In this document: positions 43,911 through 57,165 of the stretch, piece after piece
Layout: each line of letters opens with the position of its first letter
Position numbering within the stretch: the first letter of the stretch is position 1
Assembly (NCBI RefSeq): GCF_003428625.2
Contig: NZ_QVQT02000006.1
Coordinates: 310,001-374,000, forward strand
Length of the DNA: 64,000 bases
From: Paracidobacterium acidisoli
Lineage (GTDB): Bacteria; Acidobacteriota; Terriglobia; Terriglobales; Acidobacteriaceae
Direction: 5' to 3'
The notes under the pieces: model-generated
Database searches by the model: none
Seen by the model: the letters and a program-made list of their open reading frames with translations, nothing else
What the model was told of the DNA's origin: nothing
Position numbers and translations under genes: made by a program

Positions 43911-44948
43911 TTAAAGCCGGATGGACTCCATGGGCGCATCCTGCGAGGCCAGCAGAAGCTGGTTCGCCAGCAGGCTCATCCGGCAACGCAGTGCCCGCTC
44001 CGCGGCCACTCTTGCCAGTTCCGGCAGATTGTTGCTTTCAGACAGATGAGCCAGTACCACATATGCGGCTCCGCCGTCGTAACTCTTTTCCAGAAACTCC
44101 GCAGCCGCATCGTTGGAAAGATGCCCGACGCGTGACAGCACCCGCTGCTTTACCGGCCACGGATACGGGCCGTCGCGCAACATCTCCAGGTCATGATTCG
44201 ATTCCAGCATCAGGACATCGCATCTGCGGAGGTGCATCACTACGTTGGATGCCATGTATCCGAGATCGGTGGCAAAACCTATGCGCACCCCATTCGCCTC
44301 AAATACAAACCCAACGGGATCAACAGCATCATGAGGAATCGTAAAAGGAGTAATCGAAATGTCGCCGATCGAGAAGCCGCGCCCGGACTGGAAGTATTCG
44401 ACCGCCGGAAGCGCGCAGGGATCGCGCTTTTCCTCCACGTCCGCAGTCTCCGCCGCGGCCAGAGCAGGATTCTCCACCGCATCATCCACGCCTTCTTCTT
44501 CCGCGGCTGCGATGGCCGTGATGGCGGCCGCAGCCTCCGGCTCAAGATCTTCTCCCGAGTCGGGATTTCCGGGGCCAGAAATTCCCGAATCGGGAATTCT
44601 CAGATCAGAATTCTGCTGTGCGGCGGCCTGGCGCTGTGCCAGCCACTCCGCATAGGTGATGCGGCGGCGCGGCGTCATCCAGCGCATCCAGGCGCGGTGT
44701 GTGGGCTCGGTAAAGTAGACCGGGATACCCAGTTTGCGGGCGGTTACTGCCAGCCCCTGCACGTGGTCCTGGTGCTCGTGCGTAATCACGATGGCGTCGA
44801 GCGTCTCCGGATCTTCTCCGGCGGCCCACATGCGCTTCATCAGCTCGCGGCACGAGAGCCCGGCATCGACCAGGACACGTGTCTTCGAGCTGGAGACAAC
44901 TGTGCTGTTCCCCCTGGATCCACTGGCCAGCACTGTCATCCGCACCAT
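43911..44948 (-). CDS. Metallo-beta-lactamase-fold hydrolase (YycJ/WalJ-like) with an inserted segment
   Basis: 345 residues, against about 260 for the family. The fold starts TVLASGSRGNSTVVSS and has the zinc motif THEHQDH (residues 57-63), a second site TIPHDAVDPVGFVFE, and the last motif VLMLESNHD. YycJ/WalJ proteins are cytoplasmic 5'-nuclease-like enzymes tied to cell division and DNA repair. Residues about 103-178 form an extra, acidic and Ala-rich block between strand and core. Its DNA carries nested palindromes (separate entry), suggesting in-frame insertion of repeat DNA. Core domain call is secure; exact role is not. Confidence 0.85.
   Translation of the reverse strand: MVRMTVLASGSRGNSTVVSSSKTRVLVDAGLSCRELMKRMWAAGEDPETLDAIVITHEHQDHVQGLAVTARKLGIPVYFTEPTHRAWMRWMTPRRRITYAEWLAQRQAAAQQNSDLRIPDSGISGPGNPDSGEDLEPEAAAAITAIAAAEEEGVDDAVENPALAAAETADVEEKRDPCALPAVEYFQSGRGFSIGDISITPFTIPHDAVDPVGFVFEANGVRIGFATDLGYMASNVVMHLRRCDVLMLESNHDLEMLRDGPYPWPVKQRVLSRVGHLSNDAAAEFLEKSYDGGAAYVVLAHLSESNNLPELARVAAERALRCRMSLLANQLLLASQDAPMESIRL
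44554..44616. repeat. Nested palindromes inside the hydrolase coding region
   Basis: CCCGAGTCGGG (44554-44564), AATTCCCGAATCGGGAATT (44580-44598) and GAATTCT-N6-AGAATTC (44594-44613) are three adjoining palindromes coding residues about 112-132 of the hydrolase. They lie exactly within the block absent from relatives. They look like a REP-type element that landed in frame. Confidence 0.7.
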
Positions 44949-45028
44949 ATCCTGTGAGCATACGCCGGAACGGTGTGGAAGACAGGGGCGGGAACCCGCC
45001 AGGGTACGGGAGCGGGAAAGCAGAGCCG

Positions 45029-45883
45029 CTATTCGTACCGGTAGAAGCCGCGTCCGCTCTTTTTGCCGAGCCAGCCGGCATCGACCATGCGGACCAGCAG
45101 CGGACAGGGACGGTACTTCGGATCGCCGAGTCCCTCGTGCAGCACGCGCATGATGTCGAGGCAGACATCGAGCCCGATGAAATCGGCCAGCGTCAGCGGA
45201 CCCATCGGATGCGCCATGCCCAGCTTAAAGATCTCGTCGATGGCCTCGGGGGTCGCGACGCCCTCCATCACGGCAAACATGGCCTCGTTCAGCAGCGGCA
45301 TCAGCACGCGGTTGGAGACGAAGCCGGGAGCGTCCTGCACCTCAACCGGCGTCTTGCCCAGCCGCTCGGAGAGCGATTTGACCGTCTCGAAGGTCTCCTG
45401 CGAGGTCTGGAGGCCGCGGATCACCTCCACCAGCTTCATCACCGGCACCGGGTTGAAGAAGTGCATGCCGATCACGCGGGCGGGGCGGCCGGTCTGCGCC
45501 GCCAGCTTTGTGATGGAGATGGACGAGGTATTCGAGGCGAGGATGACCTCGGGGCGAAGCAGGTCGTCGAGCTCCTGAAAGATCTGCTTTTTGATCTCGA
45601 AGCGCTCGGTCGCCGCTTCGACCACCAGATCGCAGCCGGCGAGCGAGGAGCGGTCGAGCGTGCCCTCGATGCATGCCAGAGCCGCCGCGGCCCCGGCCTC
45701 GGTAAGTTTGCCTTTGGCGGCTTCGCGGCCGAGGTTTTTGCGGATCGTCTCCATGCCGCGGTCGAGAAAGCGCTGCTCGACCTCGCAAAGCCGCACGGGA
45801 AAGCCGCTGCGCGCAAAGACCTGGGCGATGCCGTTGCCCATGGTGCCGGCGCCGACGACGCCGACCGTTGTGATATCGCTCAT
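45029..45883 (-). CDS. 3-hydroxybutyryl-CoA dehydrogenase
   Basis: 284 residues from ATG 45883 with GGAGAAG upstream. NAD motif [18 protein letters not shown], catalytic His in [20 protein letters not shown], and C-terminal helices with [16 protein letters not shown] and [19 protein letters not shown]. Standard Hbd/PaaH length. Converts (S)-3-hydroxybutyryl-CoA and acetoacetyl-CoA in fatty-acid or butyrate-type metabolism. No other beta-oxidation genes adjoin; PP2C phosphatase lies 67 bp upstream on the same strand. Confidence 0.94.
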   Translation of the reverse strand: MSDITTVGVVGAGTMGNGIAQVFARSGFPVRLCEVEQRFLDRGMETIRKNLGREAAKGKLTEAGAAAALACIEGTLDRSSLAGCDLVVEAATERFEIKKQIFQELDDLLRPEVILASNTSSISITKLAAQTGRPARVIGMHFFNPVPVMKLVEVIRGLQTSQETFETVKSLSERLGKTPVEVQDAPGFVSNRVLMPLLNEAMFAVMEGVATPEAIDEIFKLGMAHPMGPLTLADFIGLDVCLDIMRVLHEGLGDPKYRPCPLLVRMVDAGWLGKKSGRGFYRYE

Positions 45884-45950
45884 GCGATTCTTCTCCGGAA
45901 CAAAACAGGTGAGTGTATCAGGAGGCTCGCGGCGGAGCGAAACGGAGGGC

Positions 45951-46691
45951 CTATTCGGGGACGCGCACCAGCAGGCAGGTGATGTTGTCGTGGCCACCGG
46001 CCTCGTTGGCGGCGTCGATCAGACGGCGGCAGGCTGCGTCCAGATCGGGGGTCTCACGCAGCACGCTCTCGATCGCCGGGTCGGATACCTCGCGGATCAG
46101 CCCGTCGGAGCAGAGCAGGAAGACATCGCCGGCTTCGGTCACGGCTTCGCTGATGTCGGGCGCGACCGAGGGCTGGGTGCCGATGGCGCGGGTGATGATA
46201 TTGCGGTAAGGAGACTGCTCGGCCTCCTGCGGCGTCAGATGCCCCATGCGCACCTGCTCGTCCACCAGAGAGTGGTCCTGCGTGCAGCGCACCAGCGTCC
46301 GGCTGCGGAAGAGGTAGATGCGGCTGTCGCCCACGTGGGCCACATAGGCGTGGCCGGGAACAAGCTGCAGCACCACCAGCGTGGTGCCCATGCCGGAGAG
46401 CGACCGGTCGGCTGCTCCCCGCTGATGGACGAGCGCATTCGCCTCTTCGACGGCCTCGGCCAGCCGCTCCGGCACGGAGCCCGCCTCTTCACCGCGGCAG
46501 AGCGTGCCGATCACGGAATCGACCGTCATGCGGCTGGCGATCTCTCCGGCGGCGGCTCCGCCCATTCCGTCGCAGACGACAAATACGCCGGCCTCGGCGC
46601 ACTCGCCGAAGGAGTCTTCATTTCCGGTGCGGATGCGGCCGACGCTGGAGAGCGCGGCGCTTTGAATCTGTGTGCTGAATGGCTGGCTCAT
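45951..46691 (-). CDS. PP2C-type serine/threonine protein phosphatase (Stp/PrpC-like)
   Basis: 246 residues from ATG 46691 (GTG 46724 possible). Metal-binding motifs are in place: [62 protein letters not shown] and [11 protein letters not shown]. Complete PP2C domain, no extra domains. These phosphatases reverse Hanks-type kinase signalling at the cell envelope. No kinase gene adjoins, which is less common as stp is often beside a pknB. Confidence 0.93.
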   Translation of the reverse strand: MSQPFSTQIQSAALSSVGRIRTGNEDSFGECAEAGVFVVCDGMGGAAAGEIASRMTVDSVIGTLCRGEEAGSVPERLAEAVEEANALVHQRGAADRSLSGMGTTLVVLQLVPGHAYVAHVGDSRIYLFRSRTLVRCTQDHSLVDEQVRMGHLTPQEAEQSPYRNIITRAIGTQPSVAPDISEAVTEAGDVFLLCSDGLIREVSDPAIESVLRETPDLDAACRRLIDAANEAGGHDNITCLLVRVPE

Positions 46692-46765
46692 ACGGGGGAT
46701 ACGAAGCACCTGTTCACGATACACGTTCGGCTCAGCGCGGAAGACCCGAACCGGAAGCCCGGTGG

Positions 46766-47200
46766 TTACGAATGGCTTCCGGCGGCGGAACGGCCGGAGC
46801 TGGCCAGCTTCGATTCGGCTTCGGCAATCACCTGATTCGCCTGATCGTACTTTTCGGCCTCTTCGCCCGCATCGTTCCAGAGCTCCTGCCCGTGCTGCAG
46901 CTCTTTCTGCGCCTCGCCCGAGTCGATCTCTTCCGGCTTTTCGGCAACCTCGGCCAGGATGGTTACGCGCTCCGGAAGAACCTCCACAAAGCCGCGGGCG
47001 ACGAAGTACCGCTGGCCGTCGCTTTCGCCGCCATGCAGGCGCACTTCGCCGGCGCCGATGGCGGCCAGCAGCGGAGCATGCCCGAAGAGCACTTCAATGT
47101 AGCCGGAGCTCGACGGCACCTCGACCGCCGTCGCCGTCTGATCGACGAGGATGCGGTCGGGGCTCACCAGCCGTACACGTAATTGATCTGTATCCGCCAT
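46766..47200 (-). CDS. atpC: ATP synthase F1 epsilon subunit
   Basis: 144 residues. The beta-sandwich motif VRLVSPDRILVDQTATAVEVPSSSGYIEVLFGHAPLLAAIGAGEV is clear in outline, and the C-terminal helical part is present. Last gene of the atpF'-F-H-A-G-D-C operon. A spacer of about 100 bp with heptamer repeat hairpins separates it from atpD, wider than the other junctions. Confidence 0.95.
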   Translation of the reverse strand: MADTDQLRVRLVSPDRILVDQTATAVEVPSSSGYIEVLFGHAPLLAAIGAGEVRLHGGESDGQRYFVARGFVEVLPERVTILAEVAEKPEEIDSGEAQKELQHGQELWNDAGEEAEKYDQANQVIAEAESKLASSGRSAAGSHS

Positions 47201-47210
47201 AGTCTGTTCT

Positions 47211-47293
47211 CAGTAATCAGTCCCCGGTTAACAGTCCCCAGTTGTCAGTTCCATTCAGCTTCTGCGGTTCACCGGGGACTGGCAACTGATTAC
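47211..47293. repeat. Heptamer repeat arms between atpD and atpC
   Basis: Six 7-bp units from 47211: CAGTAAT, CAGTCCC, CGGTTAA, CAGTCCC, CAGTTGT, CAGTTCC. The inverted arm is 47271-47293. Perfect pairs are AGTCCCCGGT (47219-47228) with ACCGGGGACT (47271-47280) and GTAATCAGT (47213-47221) with ACTGATTAC (47285-47293). A long stem here could affect the amount of epsilon made. Confidence 0.85.
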
Positions 47294-47301
47294 CCTCTCT
47301 C

Positions 47302-49928
<2,627 letters not shown>

Positions 49929-49937
49929 GACGTCGTC

Positions 49938-52170
<2,233 letters not shown>

Positions 52171-52171
<1 letters not shown>

Positions 52172-52902
52172 CAGTTCCGCCCTCCCATATTCCGGCCTGA
52201 AAAGTGCGTGGCCAGATCCTCGCCGATTCCGTCGAGCAGCGCCTGGTCGGCCTCCGGCGTAAGCCGGATGCGCTGCGTGGCGCGGTCAATGGCCAGATTC
52301 GCGGCAAAGCGCTTCAGCTCGCGCTGCGCCGCCTCCTGCGCCAGCTCAATCTCATGCCCGGCGGACTGCACGATGCGCTCCCGCTCGGTTTCAAGCAGCG
52401 CATGAATGCGCTTTTCGTCTTCCCCGGCCTCGATCTCCGTCTGCTGGCGGATCGCTTCAATCTCATCGTCCAGCTTTGCCAGGCGGGCCTCTACCGCGCT
52501 CAGGCGGCGGTTTGCCTCATCGCCTGCCGTGCGCGCGTCGGTCAGCTCTTTCTGCAGCGTTTCCGAGCGCTTCCGGAAGGCCTTCGGCAGCACCTTCAGC
52601 AGAAAGGCCAGAATGGCCAGGATCATCACGCCGGAGTTGAAGTCCTCGAAGATCTTCGCCGCGGTCTCGGTATCCACATGGCCGTAGCGGGCGATGGCCT
52701 GCACGGCGGCCGAGTGTCGGAACTCCTCCCACTCGCCGTGGCTCACCTGGTCTTCCATGTGCGGCCCCTGCGCGGCGTGCGCGGGCTTCTGCCCGGCCGG
52801 AGCTGAAGCCGGAGCCGGAGCCCCATTCTGCGCGTGCAGACCGGCCGAGGTAAAGGCCAGAGCGATCAGAGAAAAGAAAACTGTCCGGAAGATGCGTTTC
52901 AA
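52171..52902 (-). CDS. atpF: ATP synthase Fo b subunit with signal-like N-terminal extension
   Basis: 243 residues from TTG 52902, which overlaps the atpF' stop (TTGA) and has GGAAGG six bases upstream. The first 23 residues are signal-peptide-like (FRTVFFSLIALAFTSAGLHAQ), followed by an Ala/Pro-rich stretch and a soluble part to about residue 90; only then comes the membrane helix (GVMILAILAFLLKVLPKAF) and the long stator coiled coil. Typical b subunits start with the helix. Chloroplast and cyanobacterial b subunits also carry leader extensions. The second b-type gene (b') precedes it. Confidence 0.9.
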
Positions 52903-53366
52903 TGAGCACCTTCCGCAACCACGGCCTGGGAGGGCAGAACGGCAGCCAGCACCTGAGCCGCAAGCTGATCGGCCGTCGCCTCGATCTCCTCGCGCGCTCC
53001 GGCCGCCTGGGCCTCGATCGCGCCGTGCGCCTGCCGCACCCGCTCCTGCGCCGCGGAACGGGCCGAGGCCAGGGCGCTTTCCCGCTCGGCATTCCACTGC
53101 TGCACACGCTGCTCCCGGCGGCGGAAGATCTCGGCGCGCGCGGCGCGCAGCTTCGCTTCATACTCCTGGGTGCGGGCGTCGGCTGCGGCAATGGCGGCGT
53201 GCGCCTTCTCTACCGCGCCGACTGTGTGCTCCCGGCGTGCCGCGAGCGTGCGCAGCAGCGGCCGATAGACGATCCAGCGGTATGCCAGTACGAGAAAAAC
53301 GAAAATAATGATGGTCGGTACGGCACCGAGCAAAAGATCACCGAGTTGGCGCAGCAGGTCATCCAT
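52899..53366 (-). CDS. atpF': ATP synthase Fo b' subunit
   Basis: 155 residues. N-terminal helix (LLLGAVPTIIIFVFLVLAYRWI) and a continuous alpha-helical stalk (REHTVGAVEKAHAAIAAADA, REIFRRREQRVQQWNAERE). First gene of the operon, with a good promoter upstream on the minus strand. It forms the peripheral stalk with AtpF. Subunits a and c (atpB, atpE) are absent from this locus and must be coded elsewhere. Confidence 0.88.
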   Translation of the reverse strand: MDDLLRQLGDLLLGAVPTIIIFVFLVLAYRWIVYRPLLRTLAARREHTVGAVEKAHAAIAAADARTQEYEAKLRAARAEIFRRREQRVQQWNAERESALASARSAAQERVRQAHGAIEAQAAGAREEIEATADQLAAQVLAAVLPSQAVVAEGAH

Positions 53367-53428
53367 AGTTCTTAACCGGTATACAGACTGTCGGGATGCA
53401 ATTCAGAAAGGTCTGAAACTTTTGGATC

Positions 53429-53458
53429 GTTCTACCAAAGTGAAAATCAGAGTGTCAA
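53429..53458 (-). promoter_or_regulatory. Likely promoter of the ATP synthase operon
   Basis: On the minus strand TTGACA (53458-53453), 18-bp spacer, TAGAAC (53434-53429), about 63 bp ahead of the atpF' start at 53366. The -35 is a perfect consensus. Confidence 0.65.
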
Positions 53459-53518
53459 CCCGGGCACACTTCACGGGTGTTTACTGAGGGGGGCCCGGAA
53501 AGGGTACGCAAAGATTTC

Positions 53519-53546
53519 TTGACTCGCCCTTTCACCGGCGTACACT
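53519..53546 (+). promoter_or_regulatory. Strong sigma-70-type promoter of an intergenic RNA
   Basis: TTGACT (53519-53524), 16-bp spacer, TACACT (53541-53546). No ORF follows on the plus strand before the terminator at 53580-53634. Confidence 0.7.
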
Positions 53547-53552
53547 GAGAAT

Positions 53553-53634
53553 ATCACCTGTGACCCGTTTCAGGGTCCAACGGGCCGAATGACCGGAACC
53601 TACCACCGCTTCCCTTCATTCGGCCCGTTTTGTG
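53553..53634 (+). ncRNA. Candidate small RNA with own promoter and terminator
   Basis: Transcription from the promoter at 53519-53546 would start near 53553. The RNA has a hairpin GACCC/GGGTC (53562-53566, 53573-53577) and a strong terminator. Length would be about 80 nt. It carries no start codon with ribosome site. It does not match SRP, 6S or tmRNA that I can recognise. Lies between two minus-strand operons, so it is not a leader. hfq is encoded 1.5 kb away. Confidence 0.6.
53580..53634 (+). terminator. Intrinsic terminator with 12-bp perfect stem
   Basis: ACGGGCCGAATG (53580-53591) pairs perfectly with CATTCGGCCCGT (53617-53628) across a 25-nt loop, then TTTTGTGTTT. Ends the candidate small RNA. 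Confidence 0.75.
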
Positions 53635-53688
53635 TTTCTGCGAAAAATGACTGATTTGTGCGCAAACCCGCTCGCGGAGAGTAATTAT

Positions 53689-55056
53689 CTACGCCTTCCG
53701 GAACCTTCGATACCGGCCCAGCAGCGACTCCGGCCCGGCGACGGTGAGCGTCACCAGATTGCCCGCATACTGCCGGTCGCGGATCACCGCGCCCGCGCCG
53801 AGCGCGGCCAGCGCCTCGCCCTCCGACTGCGGAATCTGAAAGCGCTGCTCCACGATCGGGTCCTGGGTCAGGGCGGCGTCCACCCCGGCGAGCAGCGTAT
53901 CGACGCCCCAGTTAAGGCGGGCGGAGACGGCAATGCCGCGATGCGCGTTCTGCTGCAGCGTCGCACGCTCCTCTTCCGTGAGCCGGTCGATCTTGTTCAG
54001 CACCTCGATGCGGGGCTTGTCGAGCACGCCCAGCTCGCCCAGCACCTTTTCCACCTCGGCCTTCTGCTCGTCCTGCACCGGGCTCGAGCAGTCGCGGACG
54101 TGCAGCAACACCTCGGCCTTCTGCACCTCTTCGAGCGTGGCGCGGAAGGAGGTGACCAGCGTATGCGGCAGATCGCGGATAAATCCCACCGTATCCGACA
54201 GCAGCACCTTGCGCCGGCTGGGCAGCTGGATGGCCTTGAGCTTGGGGTCGAGCGTAGCGAACATGCGCGACGATTCGAGGACTCCGGCGCGGGTGATGGT
54301 ATTGAAAAGAGTGCTCTTGCCGGCGTTGGTGTAGCCCACCAGCGCCACTGCGGGAACCGGCACCGACTCGCGCCGCTGCCGCTGCTGGCTGCGCGTGCGG
54401 CGCACCGCCTCCAGGTCCTGTTTGAGCTGCAGCACGCGCCGCTGAATGCGCCGCCGGTCGGTTTCGAGCTGCGTTTCGCCCGGGCCTCGCGTGCCGATGC
54501 CGCCGCCGAGCTGCGACATCTCGCTGCCCCGGCCGGTCAGGCGGGGCATCATGTATTCGAGCTGCGCCAGCTCCACCTGCAGCTGGCCTTCGCGGGTGCG
54601 CGCATGCCGCGCAAAAATATCGAGAATTAATTGTGTGCGGTCGACAACCCGGCACGGCAGCGCGCGCTCGAGGTTGCGGAGCTGCGTGGGCGTGAGGTCG
54701 TGATCGAAGAGAATGACGCCGGCCTGCGCGGACGCGGCCATTCCGGCCAGCTCCGTGACCTTGCCGCTGCCCAGCAGCGTTGCCGGATCGGGCTTTGCGC
54801 GGTGCTGCTCCAGCTCGCCGACGACCCTTGCACCGGCGCTGACGACCAGCTCGCGAAACTCCTCGATCGACGATTCCTCCGAGAAGGCAGAGGGCTCCGG
54901 ACGCGACACCGCGCCCCGGTCCTGCTCCCCATCCTCGAAGACAGCCAGAGCTGCATCGCGGGCGAGAAGCGCCATGCGTGGCAAAGCCTTTCGCTGCGCT
55001 CCAAAATCTACGGAGACGAGCAGTGCCCGTTCCTCAGAAGCTCCCCTGACGTTCAA
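53689..55056 (-). CDS. hflX: GTPase HflX
   Basis: 455 residues. HflX N-terminal domain ([32 protein letters not shown], in outline), glycine-rich linker [24 protein letters not shown] in outline, and the G domain: G1 [13 protein letters not shown]3 [15 protein letters not shown]4 NKID. It binds 50S ribosomes and rescues stalled or stress-arrested ribosomes. In many bacteria hflX lies next to hfq, as here (70 bp upstream). ATG at 55056. Confidence 0.95.
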   Translation of the reverse strand: MNVRGASEERALLVSVDFGAQRKALPRMALLARDAALAVFEDGEQDRGAVSRPEPSAFSEESSIEEFRELVVSAGARVVGELEQHRAKPDPATLLGSGKVTELAGMAASAQAGVILFDHDLTPTQLRNLERALPCRVVDRTQLILDIFARHARTREGQLQVELAQLEYMMPRLTGRGSEMSQLGGGIGTRGPGETQLETDRRRIQRRVLQLKQDLEAVRRTRSQQRQRRESVPVPAVALVGYTNAGKSTLFNTITRAGVLESSRMFATLDPKLKAIQLPSRRKVLLSDTVGFIRDLPHTLVTSFRATLEEVQKAEVLLHVRDCSSPVQDEQKAEVEKVLGELGVLDKPRIEVLNKIDRLTEEERATLQQNAHRGIAVSARLNWGVDTLLAGVDAALTQDPIVEQRFQIPQSEGEALAALGAGAVIRDRQYAGNLVTLTVAGPESLLGRYRRFRKA

Positions 55057-55126
55057 ATCGGAACCACCCGGAACAGTTCACCGCTCATCGATTGTGCACA
55101 CCTCTCCTGCATTGCCCTGCGGCATC

Positions 55127-55438
55127 TCAGGAGCCGGAAGATTCCTGCGCGGGCGAGGCCGGAGGAGCCGCTCCCGGATGAGAAGGTGCCCCGGTATGCG
55201 TGGCGGGACGATGTTCTCCATGAATGACTGCACGAGTGCTGACGACCGTGGAGATCGCATGTTTGAAGATCAGCTGCTCCTGACTGTTGTTCTCGAGCAA
55301 TACCGAGTACTTGTCGAAGGAGCGAATCTTTCCGGTAAGCTTGACACCGCTTACCAGGTAAATCGTAATGGGTGTCTTGTCTTTACGAACGGTATTCAGG
55401 AAAGTATCCTGAATATTCTGTGCCGGCTTGTTTTCCAT
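55127..55438 (-). CDS. hfq: RNA chaperone Hfq
   Basis: 103 residues from ATG 55438, with AGGAG eight bases upstream. The Sm fold is complete: [39 protein letters not shown] in outline, and Sm2 motif [10 protein letters not shown]. Residues 78-103 form a disordered Pro/Ser/His tail. Hexameric; binds AU-rich RNA and helps sRNA-mRNA pairing. Followed by hflX. The leader has two hairpins (see next entry). Confidence 0.96.
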   Translation of the reverse strand: MENKPAQNIQDTFLNTVRKDKTPITIYLVSGVKLTGKIRSFDKYSVLLENNSQEQLIFKHAISTVVSTRAVIHGEHRPATHTGAPSHPGAAPPASPAQESSGS

Positions 55439-55765
55439 GTGCCGATCTCCTGAGCTCAAAAAGTGAAATAGGTTAAGTAACTACATGCCAGGAAAACCTG
55501 TGTAAGGGCGAAAATTCATGCCCTTCACAGAAATGCGTGCTAACAAAATACTTGCTACGCACAGGTTGTGCAACGAGACGCTCAAACGTTACACCACCCG
55601 TGCGGGAATCCTCATCTCTCTCCGCCATGAAACTCTGTCAAAACAGCCAGCACGGGCGGAAAACACCTGATCCCGGTGGATACGCCCTTTGATGCTGAAT
55701 CCGGTTACAGCGTCGCACGCGAGTACTAAAAAACCACGCCTCTTTTATGCTGAAAATTTACAAAC
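55439..55765. other. 327-bp region upstream of hfq, with leader hairpins
   Basis: No gene recognised. On the minus strand the hfq leader contains TGTGTAAGGGC pairing with GCCCTTCACA (plus strand 55499-55509 and 55520-55529, one bulge) and CAGG-AAAA-CCTG (55489-55500). The region to 55765 is otherwise featureless apart from an A-run and the SH3-protein stop side. Confidence 0.45.
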
Positions 55766-56986
55766 TTATTTGGCGTGACGCCGCCGGTGGCGGGGACGGG
55801 TGGCCCTTCGCGCGCGGGCAGGCCGCCTGGACGGAGCCTTTGGACGCTCCCCGGCCTGCGCGGGAGCCTTCTTTGAAGGCGGCGCGACGCCAGGGCCTGT
55901 CCGGCGGACGACTACGCCTTCCATGCGGAAGGATTCGACCGTGGTCTGCGCCGGATGGGCAATGCCCGTCTGCGGATCGATCGCCGCCGCATTGTCCGCG
56001 GCCACCTTCCAGGAAAAGACCGGAACCTGAGCGTCGGACGGATCGGCCCCGACCGTAACCGGCAGAAAGCCTTCCATATTCCGCTCACGGTAGGCCGTTT
56101 CGTAGCGGTGCTTTTTCACATTCCAGGTAAAGACACGCGCCTGATCGAAGTCGTACGGCAGGCCGTCCTTGTAGGGCGCCAGCACGGCGATATACTCCGG
56201 CGCCATTTTGTCAGGAAAATCCGAGTTCGGATCGGCGACCTTCTTCAGAACATAGGCGCCGACAATCCTCTGCCCTTCGGCAAGCCCGGCAATGGCGTCG
56301 GGTACGTCGACATCGAGCGCGCGGCTGCGCACCCATCCGACAAAGCCCTGCTGATCGCGTATCAGCCAGTAATCCTCGAGCACCGGCCCAGGCGGCTTAG
56401 CCGGAGCATCAGCAGCGGCATGGGCTGCGCCCTTCGCACCCTTCAGCGCGGAAGCCGGCTTCTCTTTGGGCGAGGGTACAGGCGCCACCGGCACAGGAGC
56501 CTGCGGAGGAGCCGGCTTCGGAACCGAGGCCCGCACCAGCAGCTGCAGCTTGTCGTTTTCCGGAAGCAGGTAAAAATGCTCGGTCTTGCGGCCCGGCTCC
56601 TCGTGCAGGTACGAGTCGTCGCGCAGCACGCCTGTCGCAATCACCGGATCGTGCGCGTGCGCCGCCTGCAGCGCGGAGAAGACGTCATAGACCTTCTGAT
56701 CGATGATCGCGTGCTCCTCGATCCAGCCGGTCTCTCCCTTATCCGTCTTCACCTTCAGAAAGCGGCGGCCGTGCTCCAGCACCTGCAGACGCTGCCCGTT
56801 CGTCACCTCGGCGACCCGGTTGGTGACCGCGGCCACACGGTCGCGCAGAAAGGTCCCTTTCACGGAGACGTAGACGTACTCTGCCGCGGGCTTCGGGCGG
56901 AATCGCCCACAGCCGGCCACGGCAAGGACAAGAACAATGGCGGATATCCGGAAGAAAAAACGAAGGATTCTGGAAGGCGGCATCAT
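55766..56986 (-). CDS. Lipoprotein with bacterial SH3 domain
   Basis: About 406 residues from ATG 56986. Hydrophobic signal VLVLAVAGC with a lipobox Cys (about residue 27). An SH3_3-like domain follows: YVYVSVKGTFLRDRVAAVTNRVAEVTNGQRLQVLEHGRRFLKVKTDKGETGWIEEHAI in outline. The middle is Pro/Ala-rich; a second possible SH3 segment has DYWLIRDQQGFVGWVRSRAL. The C-terminus is strongly basic (Arg-rich, about 30 residues). Probably outer-membrane or periplasmic, binding peptidoglycan or glycans; function unknown. Confidence 0.75.
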   Translation of the reverse strand: MMPPSRILRFFFRISAIVLVLAVAGCGRFRPKPAAEYVYVSVKGTFLRDRVAAVTNRVAEVTNGQRLQVLEHGRRFLKVKTDKGETGWIEEHAIIDQKVYDVFSALQAAHAHDPVIATGVLRDDSYLHEEPGRKTEHFYLLPENDKLQLLVRASVPKPAPPQAPVPVAPVPSPKEKPASALKGAKGAAHAAADAPAKPPGPVLEDYWLIRDQQGFVGWVRSRALDVDVPDAIAGLAEGQRIVGAYVLKKVADPNSDFPDKMAPEYIAVLAPYKDGLPYDFDQARVFTWNVKKHRYETAYRERNMEGFLPVTVGADPSDAQVPVFSWKVAADNAAAIDPQTGIAHPAQTTVESFRMEGVVVRRTGPGVAPPSKKAPAQAGERPKAPSRRPARARRATRPRHRRRHAK

Positions 56987-57165
56987 CGGCACGGCGGTCA
57001 GGGGAAAAGCAGTATGCTCCACGTTCTTAGAGACCAGCATCGCATGCTTTGACGCAGAATTTTCGCCTCTCTTTGGTTACGCATCGATGACGCATCCAGG
57101 CGGTCACCTTCCGCACGCGGAGACGTGCAGCGGAAGGCGCATCCTGTGCGCGGATCGCGGATGTT

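Larger units (their letters stand above)
53367..53688. other. 322-bp region between atp operon promoter and hflX end
   Basis: Holds the minus-strand atp promoter (53429-53458), then a plus-strand promoter, a candidate small RNA and its terminator (53519-53634), then about 55 bp before the hflX stop with nothing recognised. Confidence 0.6.

Noticed and set aside
53553-53634. SRP RNA (4.5S) as identity of the small RNA
   Set aside because: The conserved apical loop with GGAAGGAAGCAGC-like sequence is absent.
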